From the NCBI RefSeq assembly GCF_001515305.1, contig NZ_LNQV01000016.1, positions 1 through 64,000 on the forward strand: DNA of 64,000 bases, in the 5' to 3' direction. The DNA comes from Aquitalea pelogenes. Its GTDB lineage: Bacteria > Pseudomonadota > Gammaproteobacteria > Burkholderiales > Chromobacteriaceae. A model generated the notes under the pieces. The model saw only the letters and a program-made list of their open reading frames with translations. It did no database searches and was not told the origin of the DNA. Below, piece after piece: positions 56,951 through 64,000 of the stretch (position 1 is its first letter; each line of letters starts with the position of its first letter). The position numbers were made by a program, and so were the translations under genes.

Positions 56951-57115
56951 ACTAGTTGCCAAAGGCCATGAAGGCAAGCCACAAGGGCTGATTTGTCGTG
57001 TTTTCCGTACCAAGGCATGGCTGGATGATGCAGTGCATGCCCGAAAACTTGCAGTTTGCTGCCGCTTGCACTGATATTGGTAGTGTCTGGCATCCAGCAA
57101 GAGAGGAGGATAAGC

Positions 57116-57334
57116 ATGAGTCGTTATTGCATCTGGTTTGTCACCCCGGACGACACGGTCATGCGGCGTGCCGAGGTGGCCATCAACGGCAGCATTCATT
57201 GTCATCAGGTACTGGAAGAAATCGAGGCGCAGCTGGCCCTGGATTGCGGGCTCAGTCAGGTGATGATTGTGGACTGGAAGCGATTCGAACAAGTGGAAGC
57301 CCAAAGCGCGCCACTGGCGCGGGCAGTGGCCTGA
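57116..57334 (+). CDS. Hypothetical 72-residue protein
   Basis: Starts MSRYCIWFVTPDDTVMRRAE at ATG 57116 with a strong GAGGAGG ribosome site 7-8 bases upstream, which supports a real gene. It contains predicted short strands and one amphipathic helix (HQVLEEIEAQLAL), no membrane span and no signal. It is mildly acidic. I do not recognise a family. It stands between the AstE-like gene and mobB with gaps of more than 100 bases on both sides. Confidence 0.6.
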   Translation: MSRYCIWFVTPDDTVMRRAEVAINGSIHCHQVLEEIEAQLALDCGLSQVMIVDWKRFEQVEAQSAPLARAVA

Positions 57335-57452
57335 GTGTGCGCCGGACTGCTCCTGCCTTTGAGTGACCGGTCCTAGTTCGTCAGAGGGAAGAAACGGGAT
57401 TGGCCTGCATGCTATCATGCGGCCCATCCCTTTTTATTTGGATCTCGCCATC

Positions 57453-57974
57453 ATGTATGTGCTGGGCGTAGCAGGCTATTCAGGCAGTGGCAAAACCACC
57501 TTGCTGGAGGAAATCATCCCGCTGCTGTGCGCCGCTGGTGTGGATGTCGCCGTGATCAAGCACACCCATCACGACGTGGACTGGGACCAACCCGGCAAGG
57601 ACAGCTGGCGTCACCGCGAGGCGGGCGCTGCCCAGGTGTTGCTGGCCGGTGCCAGGCGCCGCCTGCTGGTGCAAACCATGCCGCAGGGCAATGATGCGCC
57701 ACTGGCGGAACATGTGGCCGCCTTGCGCCCTTGCGACCTAGTCTTGGCCGAAGGCTTCAAGCATGAGGCCATTGCCAAACTGGAAGTCTACGACCCGGCA
57801 CTTGGGCATGCGCCGTTGTACGTGCAGGACCAGTCCGTGCTCGCGGTGGTGACGGATGCGGCGCAGCCAGACTTGCCACCCACCGCATTGCCCCGCTTTG
57901 GGCGGGATGATGTCGAAGCCATTGCCCGTTTCATTCTTGCCTTACTGGAAAAACATCAAGATGCTCACCGTTGA
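57453..57974 (+). CDS. mobB: Molybdopterin-guanine dinucleotide biosynthesis adaptor protein MobB
   Basis: GTP-binding partner of MobA in making the guanine dinucleotide form of the molybdenum cofactor. 173 residues: P-loop VAGYSGSGKTTLLEEI right after the ATG, VAVIKHTHHDVDWDQPGKDSWRHREAGA (switch region) and DLVLAEGFKHEAIAKLEVYD. ATG 57453 is chosen because the P-loop normally begins within the first ten residues. Overlaps moeA by 14 bases. Confidence 0.93.
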   Translation: MYVLGVAGYSGSGKTTLLEEIIPLLCAAGVDVAVIKHTHHDVDWDQPGKDSWRHREAGAAQVLLAGARRRLLVQTMPQGNDAPLAEHVAALRPCDLVLAEGFKHEAIAKLEVYDPALGHAPLYVQDQSVLAVVTDAAQPDLPPTALPRFGRDDVEAIARFILALLEKHQDAHR

Positions 57975-59154
57975 TCAGGCCCGAGACTGGCTGTTGCAGC
58001 GTGCCCAGCCCGTGCGTGCTACCGAAACCCTTCCGCTGCTGCAGGCGCTGGGCCGTATTCTGGCCGAGCCGGTACTGGCCGGCCTGGACGTGCCGCCGCA
58101 GGACAATAGCGCGATGGATGGCTATGCCCTGAACAGTGCAGATGGCAATGGCCCGTTTGCCATTTCGCAGCGCATACCCGCTGGCACCCAGCCGCAGCCA
58201 TTGCAAGCCGGTACGGCGGCGCGCATTTTTACCGGCGCGCCCATTCCGGCCGGGGCTGATGCGGTGGTGATGCAGGAAATGGCCGAGCTGCAGGCGGATG
58301 GCCAGGTGCTGTTCAGCCAGCCGGTGAAGCCGGGCCAGAATATCCGCCGCGCGGGCGAAGATATCCTGTGCGGTGCCACCGTGCTGTCTGCCGGGCAGTT
58401 GCTCAGTGCTGCCGATCTGGGCCTGGCTGCTTCCATTGGTGTGCCCACGCTGACGGTGTACCGCCCCTTGCGGGTGGCGGTGTTCTTTACCGGCGATGAA
58501 CTGACCGAGCCGGGCCAGCCGCTGCAAGCAGGGCAGATTTACAATTCCAATCGCTATTGGCTGGTGCCGGAGCTGATGCGGCTGGGCTGCGAGGTGACCG
58601 ATCTTGGCATCGTGCCGGATTCGCTCAGCCGCACCCGCGAAATCCTGCAGGATGCCGCCGGGCTGGCCGATGTCATCATGACTTGCGGCGGGGTGTCGGT
58701 TGGCGAGGAGGACCATGTGAAGGCGGCGGTAGAGGCCGAGGGTAGCCTTGATCTGTGGAAAATCGCCATCAAGCCGGGCAAGCCGCTGGCCAGCGGCAAG
58801 GTGGGTCAGGCCGGTTTCATCGGCTTGCCGGGTAATCCGGTATCCGGCTTTGTCACCTATCAGGTGCTGGTAAAACCCTATCTGCAGCGCTGTGCCGGTT
58901 TGCAGCAAGATGACATCCAGCCAGCGGCCCACTATCCGGCCGGCTTTGCCTGGGAGCGACCGGACACCCGGCGTGAAGAGTTCCTGCGGGTGAAACTGGT
59001 ACGGCAAGACGGCCAGTGGCAATTGCAGCGCTATCCCAATCAGGGCTCCGGCGTGCTCACATCCTGCGCCTGGGCGGATGGTCTGGTGCGGCTGGCTGCC
59101 GGCCAACAGGTGCAGCCTGGCGACATGCTGGCCTTGCTGCCCATTTCCGGCTGA
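57961..59154 (+). CDS. moeA: Molybdopterin molybdenumtransferase MoeA
   Basis: Inserts molybdate into adenylylated molybdopterin. 397 residues: LDVPPQDNSAMDGYALNSAD, IFTGAPIPAGADAVVMQE, GQNIRRAGEDI, FFTGDELTEPGQPLQAGQIYNSN, the MPT-binding TCGGVSVGEEDHVK and KPGKPLASGKVGQAGFIGLPGNPVS, plus the C-terminal domain IV. ATG 57961 lies within the end of mobB. Followed by a ferredoxin gene after 2 bases. Confidence 0.95.
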   Translation: MLTVDQARDWLLQRAQPVRATETLPLLQALGRILAEPVLAGLDVPPQDNSAMDGYALNSADGNGPFAISQRIPAGTQPQPLQAGTAARIFTGAPIPAGADAVVMQEMAELQADGQVLFSQPVKPGQNIRRAGEDILCGATVLSAGQLLSAADLGLAASIGVPTLTVYRPLRVAVFFTGDELTEPGQPLQAGQIYNSNRYWLVPELMRLGCEVTDLGIVPDSLSRTREILQDAAGLADVIMTCGGVSVGEEDHVKAAVEAEGSLDLWKIAIKPGKPLASGKVGQAGFIGLPGNPVSGFVTYQVLVKPYLQRCAGLQQDDIQPAAHYPAGFAWERPDTRREEFLRVKLVRQDGQWQLQRYPNQGSGVLTSCAWADGLVRLAAGQQVQPGDMLALLPISG

Positions 59155-59156
59155 AC

Positions 59157-59501
59157 ATGCCCACACTGCATTTTGTTGATGGTACCGGGCAGCAGTTGGC
59201 TGTGGTGGATGCGCAGCCTGGTGATGTGCTGCTGGATGTCGCCCGTCTTGCGGATGTGCCTTTGCACTGGCGCTGCGGCCAGGGCACCTGCGGCACCTGC
59301 AAGGTGAGCATTCGTCATGCTGACCCTCAGCAGCCAGTCAGGCTGACACGCAAGGAGCGCAATGTGCTGCTGCGCGCCGGTTTGATTGATGCCGCACAAG
59401 CTGCACAGGAAAGCTGGCCGGATGTCTCGTCAGGCTGGCGGCTGGCCTGCCATGTACCGGTGGGTGAGCAGGACTGGCAGGTGGTCTGCCCGCAGGACTG
59501 A
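59157..59501 (+). CDS. 2Fe-2S ferredoxin-type protein
   Basis: A 114-residue protein with a ferredoxin-like beta-grasp start (LHFVDGTGQQLAVVDAQPGDVLLDVARLADVPL) and cysteines C40, C45 and C48 (CGQGTCGTC). The fourth is most likely C98 (WRLACHV), 50 residues after C48, longer than in plant-type ferredoxins (about 30). The inserted stretch is charged. It is probably an electron carrier, perhaps for a molybdoenzyme in view of its position 2 bases after moeA, but no such enzyme is encoded here. A terminator follows. Confidence 0.82.
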   Translation: MPTLHFVDGTGQQLAVVDAQPGDVLLDVARLADVPLHWRCGQGTCGTCKVSIRHADPQQPVRLTRKERNVLLRAGLIDAAQAAQESWPDVSSGWRLACHVPVGEQDWQVVCPQD

Positions 59502-59521
59502 GCGCGGGTTTGCATGGCAAA

Positions 59522-59558
59522 AACAAAGCCACGATCAAGGTCGTGGCTTTGTTCATTA
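59522..59558. terminator. Intrinsic terminator between the ferredoxin and the GGDEF gene
   Basis: AACAAAGCCACGA-TCAAGG-TCGTGGCTTTGTT (59522-59553), a 13-base perfect stem with A/T-rich flanks between two convergent genes. Confidence 0.8.
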
Positions 59559-59586
59559 TTGTTTTTCATTATTGTGGACGGGCATG

Positions 59587-61227
59587 TCAGCTGGATGCCG
59601 GGCTGACCACATTGCGCCCGGAGCGCTTGGCAATATACAGCGCACCATCGGCTTCTTCGTAAATGCGCTGGGCCGTGTCATCCGCCTGCGGAATGCGTGC
59701 CGCCACACCAATGCTGCAGGTCACCTTGTGCAAGGGGCTGCCATCATGCGGCAGGTCCAGGTCTTCCAGCCGCTGGCGGAAGGTTTCTGCGGCATCCACT
59801 GCCTCCTGCATGCTGGTGCCAGGCATCAGCACACCAAACTCTTCCCCGCCCAGACGGGCAGGCAGCACACCTTTGCGCTTGAAAGTGTCTTGCAGTACAT
59901 GGGCCACCCGCTTGAGGATCATGTCGCCTGCATAATGGCCGTACTGGTCGTTGTACAGCTTGAAGTGGTCAATATCCAGCAGGATGAAGGCCAGTGGCTG
60001 GCTGGCATTGCGCTGCCTGTCAATCGCCGGAATGAACACCTCGTCAAAATGACGCCGGTTGGCCAGCTGGGTCAAGCCATCGGTGGTGGCCAGCGTTTGC
60101 AAGCTGGCCTGCCGCTCGATGAAGCGGGCAAAACCGCAAACCAGCAGCACCAGCATGCAGCTGACCGGTGCAAACCAGTAGCGGGCCAGCAGCAGCCCGG
60201 CAATGCTGATCAAGGCTGGAATGGCGCTTGCGGCCGCATAAGCCTGCAAGGCATTGCGGCGGCGGCCCCAGGGGGAGAGCAGGTAATCCAGCCCCAGCAC
60301 CAGTAGCAGGCTGAACAGGGCTTGCTGGGTCAGGGTAAGCGGGCGAATCAGGCTGCCATCCTGCAAGCCGCGCAGAAGATAGGCGTTGATCACCACACCG
60401 GGCATGCCGCCGGCTCCGGCGGACAATGGCGTGGTATGCATGTCGCCCAGCCCGGCGGCGGTGACGCCAATCAGCACGATGCGGTTGCGGAACAGTTCCG
60501 GGTCGGTGTTGGCCAGGGCGTCGATATACGACAGCCGCTGGAAAGGCTCGGCCCCTTTGCCGTAGGGCACCATGATTTCATCACTGCGCACCCAGGGTTC
60601 GTCACGGCTATGCACCAGCGTGGCAGCACTACTGGCCGGTTTGCCCTCGGCCACGTCCAGAACTGCACGGGCAAAGGCCGGGTAGTCGGCACTGCCCAGG
60701 CCCGCATGCAGATAGCCACGACGCACGATGCCGTCATCGTCCCGTTCGAAGTCGGTATGGCCCAGACGGTTGGACGCTGCGGCAAACAGCGGCAGCGGGC
60801 GGGTTTCGGTCAGCACGCCGCCGCTGTTTTCCGGAAACACCGGGCTGACTACCTTGCCGTTGTCGTGCATGGCACTGGCCAGTGCCTGGTCCGGGCGGCT
60901 GCTGCTGAGCGTGCTTTCTGCCAGTGCAATGTCTAGCCCCACGGCCTTGGCTGATTGCAACTGGCGGATCAGGTGGGCGTGCAGTTCGCGCGGCCACGGC
61001 CAGTTGCCCATTTCCGCCAGGCTGCGGTTGTCCACTTCAATCAGGATGGGGTCGTCAGCTGCTTTGCCCAGCGGGCGCTGGCTGATTGCAACATCATAAA
61101 ACCAGTTGTCCAGACGTTGCAGCGCGCCGCTCAGTACCAATAGCAAAACAACTGCTCCGGCCAGTAGCGGGAGCAGTTGTTGCCATGGCGGCCTGCGGGC
61201 AGGCGGCGTGGATGGGTCAACAGGCAT
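59587..61227 (-). CDS. CHASE2-GGDEF diguanylate cyclase
   Basis: A 546-residue inner membrane sensor. Membrane span at about residues 19-38, a periplasmic CHASE2 domain (about 40-290; ILIEVDNRSLAEMGNWPWPRELHA is the typical opening and RNRIVLIGVTAAGLGD the end), three spans (about 305-375), and a cytoplasmic GGDEF domain. The active motif is RLGGEEFGVL and TTDGLTQLANRRHFDE opens the domain, so it should make c-di-GMP. The product-inhibition site RxxD reads RKGV, so feedback control is probably lost. It starts 2 bases after the FecR-LysM gene; the two probably form a signal unit. Confidence 0.9.
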   Translation of the reverse strand: MPVDPSTPPARRPPWQQLLPLLAGAVVLLLVLSGALQRLDNWFYDVAISQRPLGKAADDPILIEVDNRSLAEMGNWPWPRELHAHLIRQLQSAKAVGLDIALAESTLSSSRPDQALASAMHDNGKVVSPVFPENSGGVLTETRPLPLFAAASNRLGHTDFERDDDGIVRRGYLHAGLGSADYPAFARAVLDVAEGKPASSAATLVHSRDEPWVRSDEIMVPYGKGAEPFQRLSYIDALANTDPELFRNRIVLIGVTAAGLGDMHTTPLSAGAGGMPGVVINAYLLRGLQDGSLIRPLTLTQQALFSLLLVLGLDYLLSPWGRRRNALQAYAAASAIPALISIAGLLLARYWFAPVSCMLVLLVCGFARFIERQASLQTLATTDGLTQLANRRHFDEVFIPAIDRQRNASQPLAFILLDIDHFKLYNDQYGHYAGDMILKRVAHVLQDTFKRKGVLPARLGGEEFGVLMPGTSMQEAVDAAETFRQRLEDLDLPHDGSPLHKVTCSIGVAARIPQADDTAQRIYEEADGALYIAKRSGRNVVSPASS

Positions 61228-61229
61228 GG

Positions 61230-62780
61230 TCAGTGCAGCTGGATGATTTCGTTGGCCTCAATGGCGTGATAGCCCGCCTCACCATGGATTTCCAGCCGTG
61301 CCAGAAACTGTCCTTTGGGAAGCTGGGACAGCGGCCAGCTCGGCTGACTGGCAGTGTTGCGGTAAACCACGGTCTGGCGGTCGGCCTGAGCCAGCAGGGT
61401 CAGGGTATAGCGTGCGTCCTTCACCGGGTAATGCCGTGCCAGCAGCACTGGCAGCGCCGGTTTCAGGGAGGAGAACAAGCCCTTGGACAGCAGGGACTGG
61501 ATTTCGCTGTAGGGGCCGGGCTGGCCCTGGCCATCAACATGCGCCACACGCCAATACCATTGGCCGTCCTCAGGCAAGGTCAGCTTGCTCTCCGGGGTAG
61601 TCAGCAGCAGGGTTTGACTGATCTGGCTGAAATCCGGCTGGCGCGACAGCTGCCATTGCACCGGTCGTTCCGGGCTGGCGGTGGTGTGCAGGCTGAAAGT
61701 GTGGCCGCGGATTTCCTGCGGGCCGGCGGTTCCCAGCAGCAAGGGCGGTGTCGGGTAGGCCTTGAGTTCGAAGGTCTTGCTGCTGTCGTAGCCTTCCAGT
61801 CCGTGGGCATTCCTGGCCCGTGCGGCAAGCTGGTACTGGCCGTTGGCGGGCAAGGGCAGGTAAAACTGCGGCCCGTTGACCGTGCGTTCGGATAATTGCT
61901 GGCCAGTGCTGCCCGGGCCATTGATCCTGACCCGGTAGGCCACGGCTTGCTGATCGGCTGTCCATTGCAGCAGTGGGGGATTGAAACTGCTTTGGGCCGG
62001 CAATGGGCTCAGGTCCGGCGCGGCGGGCAGTGCTTCCGGCGTGGTCGGTTTGGCGCCTTGCTGGGTTGTGGTGCCGAATCCTGCCTGCACATCTACCTTG
62101 CCGCCTTGCTGGCCACCCACATTCACCTTGCCGCGCAGCACTTCGGTGGCCGTGCTGTCGGACGATTCGGCGCTGACGCGGAATTCCGTGCCGCGCACGG
62201 TAGTCACCGCAGACGGCGTGCGGATCTGGTAGCGTCCGGGCATCAGGATGTTGGGGATCACCGAACTGCCGGCATTGCCCTTGTCCAGGCGGATTTCGGT
62301 TTTGGCTGAACCGGTGCTGGGGTAATAGATTTCGGTTTGCAGCTGGGCGCTGGAATTGGCACCCATCAGCAGGGTAGAGCCGTCTTCAAAGCGCAGCTTG
62401 AGCATGGCGTCGTTGCCGGTCTGGAAGCGGACACCCTTGGGATAGCGTGTTTCCTTGTTGATCGGCAGCGGCTGGTTCTTGCTGTCCTGCGCGGTGACCT
62501 CACCGGAGAATTCCTCGATACGGGCGCTGGAGGGCTGCTGCTTGACCCAGGGGTAGGGCACGCGCACACGGCTGCCGGGTGTCAGCCGGTAAGGGTCGGC
62601 AATATGGTTCAGCTTTTGCAGTCGGGGAACATAGGCGGGAGATGCCAGGTGCTGGTCGGCCAGTGACCACAGGGAGTCACCGGATTTGACCTGATACTCC
62701 CAGTAGGCACTGTCGATGCCGGAGGCGGCATGGGCTTGCATACAGAGCGCGATCAGGCCGGAAAGCAGAATGATTCTCAT
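61230..62780 (-). CDS. LysM and FecR domain periplasmic protein
   Basis: A 516-residue exported protein. Signal peptide MRIILLSGLIALCMQAHA, then a LysM peptidoglycan-binding domain (WEYQVKSGDSLWSLADQHL to GSRVRVPYPWV), a FecR domain (SGEVTAQDSKNQPLP to RYQIRTPSAVTTVRGTEFRVSAE), and two or three fibronectin-like repeats (ADQQAVAYRVRING; DGQWYWRVAHVDGQGQPGPYSEI). ATG 62780 is chosen over 62804 as it starts the signal peptide. Proteins of this layout are often encoded with CHASE2 cyclases; here the gap is 2 bases. It may tell the cyclase about the cell wall. The mechanism is unknown. Confidence 0.88.
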   Translation of the reverse strand: MRIILLSGLIALCMQAHAASGIDSAYWEYQVKSGDSLWSLADQHLASPAYVPRLQKLNHIADPYRLTPGSRVRVPYPWVKQQPSSARIEEFSGEVTAQDSKNQPLPINKETRYPKGVRFQTGNDAMLKLRFEDGSTLLMGANSSAQLQTEIYYPSTGSAKTEIRLDKGNAGSSVIPNILMPGRYQIRTPSAVTTVRGTEFRVSAESSDSTATEVLRGKVNVGGQQGGKVDVQAGFGTTTQQGAKPTTPEALPAAPDLSPLPAQSSFNPPLLQWTADQQAVAYRVRINGPGSTGQQLSERTVNGPQFYLPLPANGQYQLAARARNAHGLEGYDSSKTFELKAYPTPPLLLGTAGPQEIRGHTFSLHTTASPERPVQWQLSRQPDFSQISQTLLLTTPESKLTLPEDGQWYWRVAHVDGQGQPGPYSEIQSLLSKGLFSSLKPALPVLLARHYPVKDARYTLTLLAQADRQTVVYRNTASQPSWPLSQLPKGQFLARLEIHGEAGYHAIEANEIIQLH

Positions 62781-62822
62781 AAATACGGTCGGGAAATGGC
62801 GCACAAAACGCAGAATATCTGC

Positions 62823-62850
62823 ATAGTAAGCCCCTGACGAGGGATTGCAA
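62823..62850 (-). promoter_or_regulatory. Possible promoter of the FecR-CHASE2 operon
   Basis: On the minus strand TTGCAA (62845-62850) and TACTAT (62823-62828) with a 16-base spacer, about 40 bases before the ATG. Both boxes match four of six consensus bases. Confidence 0.35.
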
Positions 62851-62886
62851 CCAAGCGCGGCGGCTTTTTTTCATTTATTTGAAACT

Positions 62887-62922
62887 ATTAAAAAAAGCGG
62901 GCCAATCGGTAAGGATTGGCCC
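62887..62922 (-). terminator. Intrinsic terminator of the polyamine-type ABC operon
   Basis: On the minus strand GGGCCAATC-N6-GATTGGCCC (complement of 62899-62922) is followed by GC and seven T residues, 44 bases after the permease stop. Confidence 0.85.
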
Positions 62923-62966
62923 TGAATGTCGGTACTGCACGGAGCTGATGAAGAAATGCTTTCTGC

Positions 62967-63785
62967 TTAGCTGGTACGCAGTCGCTCGCTGCGGCCTCGC
63001 AACCATTCCAGCGTCAACAGCAGCAGGATGGAGAAGCCGATCAGCAAGGTAGCCGCCGCCGCAATGGTGGGGCTCAGGTTTTCGCGAATGCCGCTGAACA
63101 TCTGGCGCGGCAGGGTGGCTTGTTCCGGTCCGGCCAGGAACAGGGTCACCACCACTTCGTCAAAGGACGTGGCAAAGGCGAACAGGGCACCGGAAATCAC
63201 GCCTGGCGCAATCAGCGGCAGGGTGATGCGGAAGAAGGTGGTGATGGGTGAAGCACCCAGGTTGGCCGCCGCACGGGTCAGGTTGTGGTTATAGCCCTGC
63301 AGGGTGGCGGTCACGGTGATGATGACAAACGGCACGCCCAGCGCAGCATGTTCCAGAATCAGCGTGGTGTAGCTGTTGTCCATGCCCAGCGGGGCAAAGA
63401 ACAGGTAGCTGGCCACGCCGACAATCACCACCGGCACCACCATCGGCGAAATCAGCAGGAACATGATGATGCCCTTGCCACGGAATTCGCCGCGGGTGAG
63501 GCCGATGGAAGCCAGGGTGCCCAGCACCATGGCCAGCACGGTGGCGGCCGGGGCCACGATCATGCTGTTCTGCAAGGAGCGGATCCACTCCGGTGCGCTG
63601 AACAGGTCCTGATACCAGCGGAAGGAGAAGCCGGTCAGCGGGTACACCAGGAAAGAGCCTTCGTTGAAGGACAGCGGAATGATCACCAGTACCGGCAGGA
63701 TCAGGAACAGCAAGGTCAGGCCGCTGGTAATGCGCAGAACGTAGTGCCACACCTTTTCGATGGGCGACATGGTCGGGTTCAGCAT
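62967..63785 (-). CDS. potC: ABC transporter permease, PotC-like (spermidine/putrescine family)
   Basis: A 272-residue inner membrane permease with six spans. The loop between spans 4 and 5 has the EAA-type motif for contact with the ATPase (TRAAANLGASPITTFFRITLPLIAPGVISGALFAF). LPVLVIIPLSFNEGSFLVYPLTGFSFRWYQDLF at the N-terminus is characteristic of PotC-type permeases. It ends the operon; the ATPase and binding protein must lie to the right, outside the window. Substrate within the polyamine/opine/phosphonate group is not certain. Confidence 0.85.
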   Translation of the reverse strand: MLNPTMSPIEKVWHYVLRITSGLTLLFLILPVLVIIPLSFNEGSFLVYPLTGFSFRWYQDLFSAPEWIRSLQNSMIVAPAATVLAMVLGTLASIGLTRGEFRGKGIIMFLLISPMVVPVVIVGVASYLFFAPLGMDNSYTTLILEHAALGVPFVIITVTATLQGYNHNLTRAAANLGASPITTFFRITLPLIAPGVISGALFAFATSFDEVVVTLFLAGPEQATLPRQMFSGIRENLSPTIAAAATLLIGFSILLLLTLEWLRGRSERLRTS

Positions 63786-63811
63786 GGTTATGTCTCCGTG
63801 AAGGGTGAGGG

Positions 63812-64000
63812 TTAGCCCAGGCGCAGGCTCTTGGCGCCTACCAGCCAGTTGTAAACGATGTACAGGATCATGGTGGCTGCCAGCAGCAGGCCGCCCAGTG
63901 CGGTTGCCATGCCCCAGTTGATCGAGGTGTTGGTGTAGAAGGCCACGAAGTAGCTCACCATCTGGTCGTTCGGGCTACCCAGCAAGGCCGGGGTGATGTA
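63812..64000 (-). CDS. potB: ABC transporter permease, PotB-like, C-terminal part
   Basis: The last 62 residues of a partner permease, cut by the window edge. YITPALLGSPNDQMVSYFVAFYTNTSINWGMATALGGLLL is the typical region around spans 5 and 6 of PotB-type permeases, and the chain ends GAKSLRLG. It lies 26 bases upstream of the PotC-like gene on the same strand. Confidence 0.82.
   Translation of the reverse strand, partial: YITPALLGSPNDQMVSYFVAFYTNTSINWGMATALGGLLLAATMILYIVYNWLVGAKSLRLG

Overview
This is a GC-rich, densely coded chromosomal segment of a betaproteobacterium. The family is most likely Chromobacteriaceae (Chromobacterium/Aquitalea/Vogesella type), judged from the mix of uppS-cdsA-dxr-rseP-bamA-skp-lpx synteny, a phaB gene, a ribE-ribBA-ribH-nusB-thiL-pgpA cluster and a chromosomal KfrA-like protein; the genus is an inference. 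I see no rRNA, tRNA, insertion sequence, prophage or CRISPR array, and no gap between genes longer than 300 bases.

Layout. 1-1618: tail of a GGDEF gene, a 122-bp dispersed repeat and a VWA/CoxE-like gene. 1632-5269: a promoter-operator followed by an aldehyde dehydrogenase, a Tat-exported small protein and a GMC oxidoreductase, probably an alcohol-to-acid oxidation unit. 5392-12688: a TolC/HlyD/ABC export operon of the YbhGFSR type and a convergent TetR gene. 12685-15183: MscS-type channel and release factor 3. 15429-21302: riboflavin synthesis, nusB, thiL, pgpA, a zinc peptidase and a ribbon-helix-helix-like protein. 21360-27491: Hsp70 (YegD), a tyrosine recombinase, a hydroxyacid dehydrogenase, a response regulator and the KfrA-like coiled-coil protein. 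27560-34370: free-Met sulfoxide reductase, phaB, rsgA, phhB, an M48 peptidase, orn, pgi and pncC. 34391-34613: second copy of the repeat between duplicated hairpins. 34619-40907: nudC, a YbdK-type ligase, a cation/proton antiporter, an MFS transporter, a nitronate monooxygenase and a small membrane protein. 40900-55194: rpsB-tsf-pyrH-frr-uppS-cdsA-dxr-rseP-bamA-skp-lpxD-fabZ-lpxA-lpxB-rnhB, the translation and envelope core. 55206-64000: a DNA glycosylase, an AstE/AspA-like protein, molybdenum cofactor genes, a ferredoxin, a CHASE2-GGDEF cyclase paired with a LysM-FecR protein, and the start of a polyamine-type ABC transporter.

Two points need attention. First, seven genes (GGDEF tail, Tat protein, prfC, rsgA, M48 peptidase, antiporter, nitronate monooxygenase) are split by single-base indels with no other decay. 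Six of them are restored by adding one base, which looks like systematic sequence error rather than seven real pseudogenes. Second, the same inverted repeat (TTAGAG-N6-CTCTAA) sits at the start site of the aldehyde dehydrogenase operon and in the promoter of the TetR gene 11 kb away, linking that regulator to the oxidation unit.
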